A stretch of 64,000 nt of DNA, taken from the NCBI GenBank assembly GCA_002110485.1, contig MOWL01000001.1, positions 1,674,001-1,738,000 of the forward strand. The letters are read 5' to 3'. Position 1 is the stretch's first letter, and each line of letters opens with the position of its first letter. The position numbers and the translations under genes are program-made. The notes under the pieces are model-generated. The model was given only the letters and a program-made list of their open reading frames with translations. It searched no databases and was not told the origin of the DNA. The stretch is from Emergomyces orientalis (taxonomy: Eukaryota; Ascomycota; Eurotiomycetes; Onygenales; Ajellomycetaceae). Positions 1-11,529 of the stretch are shown here, piece by piece.

Positions 1-1958
1 CAAGGCTGATGACTGCTCTCATATATCCGCGCACTGCCACCTCATTACATAGCTCGAGATGGAAAGTGATCATCCGTGGTGCTGCAACTTATGTGTTCAT
101 TTGCTTGCATACCATGTAGCGTACTTGGGCCTGTCTAGGGGCGGGGTGAGAATGGAAAATTATATCGATGAGATGATCAAACACTAGGACATAGACAGAG
201 CCGTTTGTCGCCATTCAAGGGTTATGTGCTGAAAAATTTAACACTTGTAATTCTGCTCAGCCATGCGTGTGAGATTTACGTACAAGCAGGCCTGCAGATA
301 GTAACTATACATGCCACCTCCGTACCATTCCGGATACGAATCTCATCTGCCTAATCTTCCTCCATTTTCCATCCCCGGAGCGGGGTCTGGGTGATCACAG
401 GCCGGGATGTCCACGCGTTTCAAACCGTCACCCAATGTCCGCAGCTACAATATCTAACTTGGATCTTGATCTGCCAGAGGACATGGGATCAGGAGCAAGA
501 CAACACAACCATCCCCTGTAAAATGGCGTTCCGTTAGGGCCCTTTATGCCCAGGAAATTTCCGATTTAATCTCTCAGCTTTCCACGCGGTCCAGCTCACA
601 CCCTCAGCAGCTAACTCTATTTTTATGTCCTGTATCTTGAGAATTGGAAATATATTGTCCAAATATAGCCCACCAATATAACACCAACTTACTTTCATTT
701 CTGATGTTCCAAATAAGCCATCCATCCATTTCGTACCAAATTCTCCGGCGCCTCCAAACCCCGCATCTAATCCTCAAAGTCTATACCGTTCAAGCAACCT
801 TACCGCCATTGAAAACGATGGCTCGTGGCTGCCATCCGGGAATGCAGCAATTATTCATTATATCCCCCTCCGCTAATCACAATGCATATACGGTTCGCGC
901 CTTGAGCCCCGACGACAGCCACGGAGCCCGAAGTGAGCTTGGCATTGGGACGCTGTTCTAGATGTCAACGTCGATTCACATTGGAAGGTGGCTTGCTGCC
1001 CCAGAATAATGAGATACGGGAGCTACTGAGACGATCGGGGTATGACAGCAAAGAAAGTATTTCGAATATACGAGACGGGAAAAGGCGCGGGAGTGATCTG
1101 GGAATGGCAAGTGTGAGTGGACGCTCCAAGAAGCCCTGATGTTGATATACATGAACGAAAGAGAGTATGGGGAGAGTATCAAAACTGTTAAGTACAATAT
1201 GTAGAACTTTTTAAGAATATATTTGAATTTTTGAAGTTATGTATTTTGATTGACCGTGCAAGAGCAAACATAAAATACTGTCATTTTATTGCATGAGAGT
1301 TGAGGGAAGCAAGTATAAAGAACGCTTAATTTGCATGCAAGGAACCTGCAAACTGCTTTCCTAAAGCCAAAAAGCCTTCTTCAAGAGCCTCAAAGAAAGC
1401 TAGCGGAAGAATCGTTGACATGTTGACCGCAAAAGATGGACCACCATACCCACAGAATCAAGCCTTCTCTCCCCGCGAACGGAAAAAAAAGGCCCAATTC
1501 AAAAGATATCGCGGTGAGTAGTTGGTCAGTCCTTTCAAAGAAAAAACTTTATCTTCTTTGCACCAAAATAGGCCTTTACCGTGGTAATTTATTTCCCAGA
1601 AAACAGGATGGTAAGGGCCAGAGTGTTGGCAAAGGTGAGGGATGTCACGATGTCACAACAATGTCGCAACGTCATAGATAAATTGCGAGGGTTGTGGACT
1701 TGGGATGGCAATAATATGAACGTGGGGGTATCTTAACTGGTATTTAAAAGAAGAAAAAAAAAGGTTGGTCATATCACATAAACTCAACTGGTCAACGGCC
1801 AGGTATTATTATTTCATGTTCAGGTTCTGTCTGCGCATGTAGGGTAACATCACATCATAGGCCATTGCATCGAATAATAACGGAGAATAGGGGGGGGTTT
1901 CCGATCGCATAAGCTAATACAAAAACAAAAAAAGACACTTTTTCTTCGATTTTGATAT
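1..1958. other. Gene-poor stretch at the left edge
   Basis: No open frame here resembles a known protein. The longest frames are about 60-105 codons, overlap on both strands, and have no convincing splice partners. The right part (about 1740-1958) is the 3' flank of RPL12 on the minus strand. The left part may be the flank of a gene outside the window. Confidence 0.6.
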
Positions 1959-2843
1959 TTACTCCGAAGGAACTGCTCACACATATCCCGTTAGTACTCG
2001 AAATACTCGAAAACACAATCACACACACAAAAAGCAATTATGACTGCCTCTCCCAAAAATATCAAGGGGTAAAAAAAACAGGACACATACTATCAATCTC
2101 CCCAGACTTGACCTCATCACTAATATCCTTGGGGCTTCGTCCATCAACCTGGCAGCCAACGCTGAAAGCAGTTCCAAGAATCTCAAGGACAGTTCCTTTC
2201 AGTTCCTTGGCCAAAGAGCGACTGCGCATGATACGGGCGATATCAATGATCTCATCCAGAGGGATGGACTTGGTGTGCTTGATGTTCTTCTCCTTCTTGC
2301 GGTCACGGGGGGGCTCTTTGAGGGCCTTGATGACTAGCGAGGAGGCGGAGGGCACGACGGAGACCTGGGCCTGTCGGTTCTGGATGGTAAGTCTCACGGT
2401 GACGCGGAGACCTTTCTGTTATTGGGAAATAGGGTATTAGCGAATTGGACTGTGGTAGATTTGAATTGAAAAATTTTCTGTTTCTTTTCTTTATTTTTTT
2501 CGCTGACGTACCCAGTCGCCAGTGGCCTTGGCGATATCTTCACCGATCTTCTTGGGGGAGAGACCGAGAGGACCGATCTTGGGGGCAAGAGCAGATTGGG
2601 CGCCGACCTCACCACCTGTGGTCCTCAGGTGGCTATAGATGGTGTTAGAATTGATATGCAATGGCAAAGCCGATCCATTGTTGAATGACTTTGACCCCCA
2701 AAACCTGGTATGGATGAGGAAAGGGGAAACTTACATGATCTTCACCTCATTAGGATCGAGCTTGGGAGCTATTCACAGAAAGGGGAGAATCAGTCGCCAG
2801 TCGCCATGTCATTATGACAGCCAAGGGGACGATACTTACGCAT
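1959..2843 (-). CDS. RPL12: 60S ribosomal protein L12 (uL11)
   Basis: A large-subunit protein of the GTPase-associated stalk base that binds 25S rRNA; it acts in the cytosol and is assembled in the nucleolus. Five exons read on the minus strand: 2840-2843, 2735-2768, 2512-2632, 2091-2415 and 1959-1972, giving 165 aa, the usual family length. The protein begins MPPKLDPNEVKIIHLR, contains GGEVGAQSALAPKIGPLGL and ends GEIDIPSE. Exon 1 carries only ATG plus one base. The last exon has 14 bases, and its intron (1973-2090) has a GTATGT donor and a perfect TACTAAC branch site. Without that intron the frame would run into an unrelated tail. The joins are seen in the sequence and the identity is by family recognition. 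The 3' end of SEC23 lies just upstream on the same strand. Confidence 0.97.
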
Positions 2844-3229
2844 GGCGAGTGCGAAAGGTAGTCAGTCTGCCTTGGAGGGTTGTCGAGATAGTTGGGGTTG
2901 TCAGAAGGGAAGACAAAGAGAAAGCTCTTGGGAAGTTTTTCTGGAGGTTTTGTTAAGCTCCAACTGGCGGGCTAGCTAAGCGAACCGATTTTGGAAATTT
3001 AGGGCACAACCCTAATGTTTGTCACGTGATATAAAATACTACTCGAATTCTTTTGACTCCTTTATCATGGCAACATTGAACATTGACAATTAAGATAAAA
3101 GCCTTACCGAAAAACGGAAGGAAAAAGAAAATAAAGCTGCTGCTAAAAGATATGCATTACGGTTAAAACATGAACCTTCATTCTATTATTGAATTACCAC
3201 CGCACTACTGGAAACCTTGTACTCCTTAC
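2844..3229. other. RPL12 promoter / SEC23 3' flank
   Basis: This 386-bp gap separates the RPL12 start from the SEC23 stop, both on the minus strand. It holds a TTAGGG/AACCCTAA pair and a CACGTG box (separate entry). No other gene is seen. Confidence 0.6.
2999..3028. promoter_or_regulatory. Tbf1-like and Cbf1-like promoter elements of RPL12
   Basis: TTAGGG (2999-3004) faces AACCCTAA (3008-3015), and CACGTG follows at 3023-3028, all about 155-185 bp upstream of the RPL12 start codon. In Candida albicans and related fungi, Tbf1 (telomere-repeat-like sites) and Cbf1 (CACGTG) are known regulators of ribosomal-protein genes. Applying this to the present organism is an inference from motif and position. 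Confidence 0.5.
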
Positions 3230-6011
3230 TTAACTCGTACCCGAAACAGCCAATCTGGTATTTTAGTTAGCACCCAGTCTAAAATAATATCCGTGAATTA
3301 TACGAGAACAAAAGGAAGCTTGGACTTACTTCATAAGATGGTCCATGAACGTCTGGAGTGAAACATCATCTGTAAAGATGGTTTGCGCAGATTGAGCTCC
3401 ACTCCCATAGCCACCAGTTGAGTGGGTGGTCGACGGGTTCAGTTTGGAGAGCAAGAAACGTGCCTGAGATCCTCCTGCATCGCAAATAATGAAACGGGGT
3501 AGCGGGAATCGGTCCTGGATAAGTTCCTGTAAAAAACATAAGAGACGTTAGTCACCGCTCCACGACAGCATGTGATTCAGGCAGGAATAAAAAAGAAAAA
3601 AAGGGTAAAAAGGGTAAAGTCATACCCTCGCGTCTTCCTTCGGCTGGTCAAGAATAGTCTTGAAATTCTCATAGCCTTCCTGATCCTGATAACCTGCTTT
3701 CCGCCACGCTGCCATGGTCTCACCGTGAAAAATTAAGATATGGAAGAAGGTATCGAGCAGCAGGATATGCGTCGGCTGAATGGAAGCGGAATCAAGCAGG
3801 ACTGGTTGACTGCCTTCCTGCTCCAGGGAGTAGGAATCAAGTGTGGGCTGGATCATGACGAGCGAATTGCCAACATCCTCATGGTTGAGAACATGTCTGT
3901 AGAACGCAGTCTCGTCGGGCGAGTTGTTGAAAACTTGCAAAAACTGGCTTCGTCGCAGATGGAACATAAATTGTGGGTAGAGGGTGAAGTTCTTCTCCAG
4001 TCGGAATGAGGTGGGGTCATCCTTTCTGTAGTCCGCAAAGCGAGAGCAGAGTCTGATGAGCATTCTATCAACCCATCTCAGGACATCTGGCCCGTCATCC
4101 ACCTCAGATTTGAAAACTGCGATGCGAGACATGAGCACAGCAGCTGCTTCTTGGTCGAAAGATTGAGCCAGCGCAGTGTCACCCGCCGGGCTGCTGAGTG
4201 TTCGCGCAACTGTGGTAACGCGGAGATGGTACTGTCCAGATGAGTGTTGGTAATAGGTCAAAAACTGTATCATGGCTCTATGCGGACCCTGCTGCATTGG
4301 AGCAGGTCCACCTTGGTTGGCGATTTCGAAGTAAATACCGTAACTGGCAGTGGGGTCGATGCCACACATCTTCCAAGAGCAGGTATTACCAATACCACAC
4401 TCAGTTTCTCCAACCGAATTGGACTTCTTGTTCAACGAAACAGCATGGCCAATAAGGCCCGTAACCTTCAATTCCTTGGTTGTGAGAACTTCCAAGGAAG
4501 CGTTGAAGCCCATCAGGAGATTATCGTTTTGATCCTTATCAAACACCCTGACGAATGATTGTTTGAATTGGGACGAGGTAAAGCTATCAGTTAGTACCAT
4601 ATGGCCACCTGTCGAGTTCGCCAAACCCTTCATTTCAAGGAGACCAACTTGGTCCAGGCAACCAGCGAAGATATCGATGATGTGGCCATTGTGAGCAACG
4701 CGCTTTGCAATACTTTCATAGAACTAAAACAGAAGCTGTTAGTCCGCAATCCATGCTGGAAAAGCGAAACAAAGTCTCCCTACCTTCACTGCCTTTTTAT
4801 AATATTTAATGTTATCCCGGTCAATATCGTGATGGGATCGCATGGGCTCTTTAAGCTGAGGCCCAACGACAAGACCTGGACCTTCAGTAGCAGGCCCGCT
4901 AGTGAAAAGCATGATACGACCACCAGCCCCCTGGAATGATGTTTCCATCAACCCTACTGCCACACTGAGCGCAACGCCAGTGCATCGCAACGCCCGCTTG
5001 TCGTTAGCAACTGGCCACGGGTCCCGCTGTAATTGTTCAAGAACGTTTGTAATCTGGAAATCGGCCTGCTGCACTGGTAGGAGGAATCTTGCGGCTGGAG
5101 ACAAAGGAGCATTGGGGCGGCCAGGTTGTTGAGGCACATTTGGACGGAGGCCTGGAGCGAGGAGACCAAGCATTTCCTGAACCTGTTTGGCGGAGTAATC
5201 CTTGCTTCCCCGGAATACATATGACTTGGCGCATTCGGTATAGCCAATCTCATGGACTTGGGCCTAGATGTGTTTCCAAACTAGTTAGCTCTTATTTCAA
5301 TGTTGCCAAATAAGCGATATGAGAGCCCAGGTGTTCTAACCATTGTGCCGTAGGTAATCAGTCCAACCAATGCATTTGGTGGCAAAAGGGAAAGACTCAT
5401 GATAAGGGAATCTTTCACGGCCTTCAAGCTATCTTCTTCCTGGCATGTATCGACGGCAAAAAGGAAAATGGGAGGTGCTGGAGCTGGGCGAGCGAGCTGG
5501 TATTCGATAGTCGTACTTTGCGGATGAAGTTCTGGTGGGATTGCATTTTCTGTGATGTCTTTGTAGTGGGGAGGGAGCGGGTTCCGTTGGAGACAGAAGG
5601 GACATATCCAGATGCGAGCACGGATATCGACGTTGCTATATATCGATGTCAACCATGGCTTTTGTCGCATTGTAGACCTGAGCGTCATAGGGTCCGAGGG
5701 GAAGACGTAAAAGTGCAACTCACGCAAATGGATTGAGGACAGCTCTGCATGGCTGCTTGCAAGTAACCGGTTCATATTGTAGCAGAGGTGAATCAGGTTT
5801 CTCTTTCAATGGTGTATAAATTGTGCCAATGGGTACCACGAGCCGGGATGCCTCCTATTTTTTTATATCTCAGCAACTGAATCCCAACAAAAAGGGGGAA
5901 GCGGGGGGCCAAACAAACCATGCGCGTGCTTGGAAAGGTATTCCAACTGAGCCTAATCCCATCGCGGTCCTCGACCTCACTCCACTGATCCTTCAATGCC
6001 TCGTAGTCCAT
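3230..6011 (-). CDS. SEC23: COPII coat GTPase-activating subunit Sec23
   Basis: An inner-coat COPII subunit that activates the GTPase Sar1 and binds Sec24 at ER exit sites. Seven exons (minus): 5919-6011, 5724-5854, 5341-5635, 4784-5263, 3626-4723, 3330-3526 and 3230-3254, giving 772 aa, normal for the family. The N-terminus MDYEALKDQWSEVEDRDGIR is typical. The zinc-finger cysteines fall at about residues 63, 67, 86 and 89 (TCKQPC and WICPFC). The vWA-like trunk, helical part and gelsolin-like C-terminus follow, ending MDHLMKLAVSGTS. The 25-nt last exon is needed for this conserved end: reading through the preceding GTAAGT donor stops at once after MDHLMK. All seven exons keep phase. Confidence 0.97.
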
Positions 6012-6113
6012 GGTTGGGAGGTGGCTGTAGATGTTTACGGGACGTCAACGGGGGGGGTTTTTGAAGGAGGAAAGAGGAACAACACACAGCTTTTGGGGCG
6101 ATGTGTGCGGTTT

Positions 6114-6132
6114 GGGGGGGGGGGGGGGGGGG
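6114..6132. repeat. Homopolymer of 19 G
   Basis: An uninterrupted G run lies about 105 bp upstream of the SEC23 start; it reads as poly-C on the SEC23 sense strand. Length calls in such runs are unreliable. Confidence 0.9.
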
Positions 6133-6423
6133 TTGAGGGTTGATATCAGCTAACGTTCAGAAGAGTCCGGCCCCGTACATAATCGTCACTGATGATGATC
6201 AGAAGAACAGGAACACGGGGGTGGTTGTGGTGGGCTATAGACAAGCTTCGTGATAATGTGGAGAGCGAGGTCGCGGGAGGGTTTCGTTGGTTCTGGCAGT
6301 TGAAGCCAGGTTGCAGGATTGTTGGTCTGTGCAGTCCGCCGTAGTGCCCTGCCTAAAGCTTCACGCACTAGCGAGAATTTTGGGGTCTGGTATAAAAAGC
6401 CCTCACAACACTCCGACGTTTCT

Positions 6424-6450
6424 CTTCTTCTTCTTCTTCTTCTTCTTCTT
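6424..6450. repeat. (CTT)9 microsatellite
   Basis: Nine perfect CTT units lie upstream of SEC23. On the SEC23 sense strand this is a purine (AAG) tract. Confidence 0.9.
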
Positions 6451-6977
6451 CCCTTCTTATAAAATAAATCACGCCGACTATAACTTAATTACACATTACT
6501 TATGCCAGCTTCTGTCATTCTCAATGATGTTGCTGTTTTCGCGTCGTGCGGAGAGGGATTAAATTTTAATTATTTTTTACCCATGGCTGGGCACCTGTCT
6601 TTGAGAGCTCATTCTGATGCTTTAGGATGAATCGGGAATCAGCAGCGGTAACATACTCTGTATTTGACTGATAGCTATATGTTTTTTTTGCCTCGATCGG
6701 CTTCCTAGATATCGCTAGGAGGCCGTTTACGTTCTATTCTAGTTAATAATGACGATTGCAATGATGATGGCGCAGTTACGTTCGAGATTGTGTAATTGAA
6801 AGAAAAATACCAATTCATTTGTTCAAGGGGAAAAAATTTCGCTCATAATACACATTAATACATGATGATAAAAAAGAAAGGGTCCCGTTATCAATCATTC
6901 CCAATGAATCCAACGCCAGTCATAATGATAAATTACAATTGTGTATATCGTTCCTCCGTGGCTCCCAAGGCTTAATC

Positions 6978-8658
6978 TCAAGACGTCATCTCCACATCCT
7001 CCTTCGCAACCTTCCCCAAATTCTTCAGCAAATAACTACGCTTGAAATACGTGTTCGGATGAACAATTGTATCAAGATCAGTCTGATTCCAACTCCCCTC
7101 ATCGCGCACTTTTTTGATCTCCGCTTTATGTGCCCATTCAAAAACCCTATTACAGGCAATGTGATAGCGAGTCTTGCCCACGTCTTCGCGCACACCCCGC
7201 AGGACTTCCTTATCATTAACGCCCGTCGCCTGTAGTAAGCTAATGAGATTCTCGACTGAAAAATGTCGGTAGGGGCATCCGTGTGTTTGGCCCGCACCTG
7301 GTGAATTATCTGTGAGAATTTTCTGGCAGGAGTAGGGGGGATATCCACGGCCTCTGCGGTTGACATCGCCCCCGACATCACCGTACGCGTGACGGACGTT
7401 ATATTTATACTTGGAGTTGAATTCGTCATTGGTGAATGTCTTGAAGGATTGTCGCCAGAAGACCAGGGCATCCTCGAGCGATAGGCCGATGCCTTTTAGG
7501 AAAAGGGTGTATTGCAAGCGGCCAAAATGTTTCAGATGTGAGTTTTTGCGTAGTTGCATGTGCAGGTTGCGCATGCAGAGTGGGAAGTGTTGGGAGAGAG
7601 AGTCAATGGATGCGGCTGTGATGGGTGCTCCAGCCACAGATCCCTCACCCTCGGCATATGTGGAATCAGACGTGCCGAAATTTTTCGAGAGATGGTCGAG
7701 AATGGGAGTCAAACGGTCATCCTCATCTAGTCGGGGCAGTGCTCGACTTGTAAACTAAGTAGACAGGTTAGTATTCACAGTAAAATCAGGCTCTTCATGA
7801 AGAGTCCCTCCATACCTCAAGGGCTTTCTCCAGCCGTGCTGTAAATTCCGCTAGAATCATGCTAAGCTGCTTTCGCACGGGTACATAAGCCTTCCCTTTC
7901 TTCACAAACACGCCTCTCCGCTCAACCAGCTCTGGTACCCTCTCCCAGTCCACCTTGAACCAGCTCTCTTCCTCAAGACGTCTGACACCATATGTAGATG
8001 CCAGTAAGCTTTCGCTAAGTTCATGCTTCTCCTCATCCGAAACCATATCCCAATTGAAATTGAGGCTCTCAACGAACGCGCGTCTTTCTTTGGCGTCATC
8101 CAGTTGAAAGCGGAATTTGAAAAGCATGGTCTCAAGACGGGCAAAGCGGCGTCTCAGGTCCTCTGTTGAGGAGAAGGCGAGACGCAGGATGAAGTGGGAA
8201 TAATGATCTTTTTGCCGTTCATTTCGTAGGCGTTGGTCCACACCTGCGCTGGAGGAAGTGTTCGAGGAGAGAGGGAGGAATTTGCCAAGGAGAGGGGTGA
8301 TATGGGCAGCAGTTTCTGCCGGGGTCTTGTTTCTGTATGAGCATGCTTCCAGCTCAGCGAGGACTATTGTTTGGAGTGGTTAGTGTTTTCACAAATAAAA
8401 AATAAAAAATAAAAAATAAAACCCTCGTCAAACAATAATATAAAATAACATTGAAACCGTAAGCGTACTTCTTAATCTGTCAATAGCCCATTGTTCAAAT
8501 TGCTCGAGAGTGATTTCCTGAGTTGGCGGGATTTCATAAAAGTTGAGGCGGTGGGTGTAGTCGTGCTTTTTGTATGTTGGAGATGCGAACTGTTTCTTCT
8601 TATAGTCGATTGGAGCCCGACGTTTAGGGTCAATGCGAGATCTATCGTACTGAATCAT
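6978..8658 (-). CDS. PRI2: DNA primase large subunit
   Basis: The regulatory subunit of primase in the DNA polymerase alpha complex; it helps start RNA primers at replication origins and lagging strands. Three exons (minus): 8469-8658, 7816-8363 and 6978-7754, giving 504 aa. The four iron-sulphur cysteines are visible at about residues 306 (HFPLCMRN), 389 (PYSCQKIL), 406 (HGCPYRHF) and 447 (HIACNRVF), with spacing like that of the yeast protein. The conserved GRLQYTLFLKGIGLSLEDA block lies between the first two. Exon phases close exactly (190, 548 and 777 nt). The intron at 8364-8468 contains an AAAAAT-type repeat. The gene is divergent from ADK2. Confidence 0.97.
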
Positions 8659-9894
8659 GCCGGCTGTGATAAATTGTGGTAGTAGTTGTAGTAGTAGTGG
8701 TCAGTAGTGGCGATGCGTGTAAGTGGGATCTGGCGGTCAGAAAACTTATATTGATGATGCTGAAATGTTTCGACGTGTCTAACACAAAGGCGGACGCGAT
8801 CTGGTTAATCAGCCTCGAGTCGCGCGAATATGTTAGGTGATACTAGGGCTACCCGGGTCACATGCCCCACACACACATATATATTTTAGCTAGTTAGGTA
8901 GTTCAATATGATAGGCTTGATGCACTCTATGAGAATATTCGTTTCTCACGTGATATCCAATGCATCGGCCTTTTTAGCGAATTGGCGCAAACAATTCAAA
9001 TTATAATGACGGAGATCCCGCCATTGCCCTGATACCCAAGTAGCAGCGATAACACTCGGGGATTCAGTTACTGGCTCCATAATGGGGTCATCTCTCTGGC
9101 TGCACGTTCTTGTGTATGGAACTCTCCATGTGATGGATGTTCCTAAATCTCCCGATATCAGAAATAATAATAATAATAACAATAATAAAATTGCTCTTGG
9201 TACGATGCCCGGCTGACACGGGCTTCATCAATTCCCCCCTCTTTCCGGATACGTGGATACAGGGATCTAGCGCACAGCATCCACCAGGCCCTTCTGAATG
9301 CATCCATCCAGTCGCAAATTGCATGTGTTAGTTTCCTCGAGGTGCAAAACATAGTACACGTGACATCTTTTCCCACGCTAAACCCCGCTCGGATATTTAT
9401 GGGGGCGCGAACCCTTTCGAATCTTGGCGAATCTTGGCAAGCGCAGGCTCCCGATTGGTCACGGCTGCTGACTAACCTCCACCCCGATGGATCGTCAATC
9501 CCGACCCAACTCAACTCACCGAAGCCAGGCACAAGTATTATTTAGGGTTCTTTAGGGTTATCGGGGCGATTGCCAGCGCTATTGCCGCCGCCGTGATACT
9601 TTTGCTCTTTGCTTCTTCTTCATCTTCTTATATTCCCATCTCTTCCCCCGACTTCTTGCGCACCAATGTATATTACTGGCTTCAGGGTGCCCCTCTGCGT
9701 GTATTATTATTACTATTATTATTATTACTATTACTCCGCAGGATGATTTAGATTCGCCCCTTTCCTTTTATCCTCCATTTCCTACTTATACCTACCTGAC
9801 CTCCGACACAACTTGGAATCCCCCCCAGCCCCTGTTTCTTGACTCCCCAAATCGTGTCAATCCAACTTGCAAATACAGTTCCTTTGGAGGAACA
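8659..9894. other. Divergent promoter region PRI2 / ADK2
   Basis: This 1.2-kb region lies between two divergent starts. It holds TCACGTGA (8946-8953), AAT-rich microsatellites (about 9163-9190 and 9704-9737), an inverted CCAAT box (ATTGG, 9454-9458) and two TTAGGGTT motifs (separate entry). The frames of up to 124 codons on both strands are spurious: they translate the microsatellites and match nothing I know. Confidence 0.6.
9542..9559. promoter_or_regulatory. Tandem TTAGGGTT motifs upstream of ADK2
   Basis: TTAGGGTT occurs at 9542-9549 and again at 9552-9559, a 10-bp (one helical turn) period, about 335-350 bp before the ADK2 start. The word equals the fungal telomere repeat and the Tbf1-type site. 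A regulatory role is an inference. Confidence 0.4.
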
Positions 9895-10729
9895 ATGTCC
9901 CGCACGACGAGGCAGCTGAAAAAAGCTGCTCGAATCATCCTCGTTGGAGCCCCCGGCGTGGGGAAGGGAACCCAGACCGAACGGCTGATCAAAAGGTACC
10001 CCCAGCTTGCATCCATCAGCTCTGGCGACCTTCTTCGAGAAAATGTCCGCAGCAAGACACCATTAGGTTCGTTGTTTTTGGAATTTCTACTTTCAATTAT
10101 AAGAACTTCAATCTAACCCCGAAAAAAAAAAAAATTCATTATTGTCAGGCCTCCAAGCAGAATCCACCATCTTGGCCGGAAACCTCGTCCCAGATAATGT
10201 CATTCTCGACCTCATCTCCTCCGAACTCTCTTCAAAGGGATGGCTCTCTGCACCTCCTACTGCCTACGCTGCTGCTGCTGCTGCTACTGCCACCGCCTCT
10301 GCCACCACCCAAATCCTAAACCCCAGCGCCTCCTTCATCCTCGACGGCTTCCCCCGCACAGCAACCCAAGCCACATCCCTCGACCGCCTAATCCCCATAA
10401 ACCTAGTCGTCCACCTCCTCACACCCCCCGCCATCATACTTTCGCGCATAGCTTCGCGCTGGGTCCACCCCCCTTCCGGCAGGGTCTATAATACAGAGTT
10501 CAATGCACCCAGGGAACCTGGTAAAGACGATGTTACAGGCGAGCCGCTGGTGCAGAGGGAAGATGATTCGATCGAGACGTGGAAGCAGCGCCTGAGGAAG
10601 TTTGAGGAGACGAGTCGGTCGTTGTTGGAGCATTATGAGCGGCAGGGGTGTCTTTTGCGGGTTGAGGGGCAGAGTAGTGATGAGATTAGTCCGAAGTTGT
10701 TTGCGGAGATTGATCGGAGGTTTTCGTAA
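9895..10729 (+). CDS. ADK2: Mitochondrial GTP:AMP phosphotransferase (adenylate kinase 3 type)
   Basis: Transfers phosphate from GTP or ATP to AMP and is expected in the mitochondrial matrix. Two exons, 9895-10066 and 10149-10729, give 250 aa. The P-loop GAPGVGKGT is at residues 18-26. ISSGDLLRENV and ILDGFPRT form the AMP site. The long LID with PSGRVYN, GKDDVTGEPLVQRED and a following W/R-rich helix is present. The long LID and the lack of LID cysteines match the eukaryotic AK3/Adk2 group. A low-complexity alanine-rich stretch, encoded in part by repeated GCT, is inserted before ILNPSASFILDGFP. The start follows a pyrimidine- and C-rich leader. Confidence 0.95.
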
Positions 10730-11529
10730 GGGGGGTTGGGGCGTGGGGCCCTGGGGTTTGGAGCTTTTTTATATACATATTGCTCTTTGGATTTTATGTT
10801 CCTGTTTAGATTTTTTTAAATTTTTTTTAATGTTCTTCTCCTTCCTTGTTGTTAGAGTTGTTAGAGCTTGCCTGCGCTTGGGGGGGGTTCGTTTCGTGCT
10901 TCATTTTTCATACTCCTGTCCACCCCTCCTGCGCTCCCTTTTTATATTTATTTTAGAAAGGGGAACCATTTGCCCATTCTCTCACTCTGGGTTAATTGGG
11001 ATAATTATTAACCCCTAGAGAATATCCTTACATCAACGGCTTCATAGCTGTACATGTTCATTAATTCATAACTACCTACGCATTGATATGGAATAGATAT
11101 GGGAGGACAATCATCCCCTTTTTTCTCTACCTTCCAAACTGTCCATAGGACATCAATTCCCCATCATGCCCAGGGATATTCTTCGTAAAACCAACCAAAA
11201 AGATCGTACAAATAAGAATGGTACAATGATGATGATGATTGGTAATAATAAATCGCCAATGCCAAAAAAAAAAATATAATGAATTACATAAAAGGGGTTA
11301 ATTTAGTGCATGAACCTGATGAAGATATGAATACTGTAAAGGCAAGAAAACTCCACCCGCGCAACGCAGGAAAACCATATCCAGCAAATATGCATAACAC
11401 ATTCCACGGCGTAAACTAAGAAAAGAAGAAAAGAAGAAAAGCTTGCGTCGGGAATCAAACGCTCATGACCATCCGAAAACAAGGAGAGAAAATAAAAGGA
11501 AGAAACGTCAATACCCACCCCTAATCTAT
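10730..11529. other. Convergent 3' region ADK2 / LCL3
   Basis: The 3' flanks of two converging genes. T-rich and A-rich runs are present, with no coding frame that I can support. Confidence 0.6.

Larger units (their letters stand above)
6012..6977. other. SEC23 promoter / PRI2 3' flank
   Basis: No gene is seen. The SEC23 leader side carries a run of 19 G (6114-6132) and nine CTT triplets (6424-6450). The remainder is AT-rich and includes the 3' flank of PRI2. Confidence 0.6.

Noticed and set aside
8841..8905. Stretch resembling the reverse complement of 47880-47935 (CA repeat with CCC and TTAGCT flanks)
   Set aside because: Most of the match is a CA/TA microsatellite; the flanks differ too much to claim a shared repeat.
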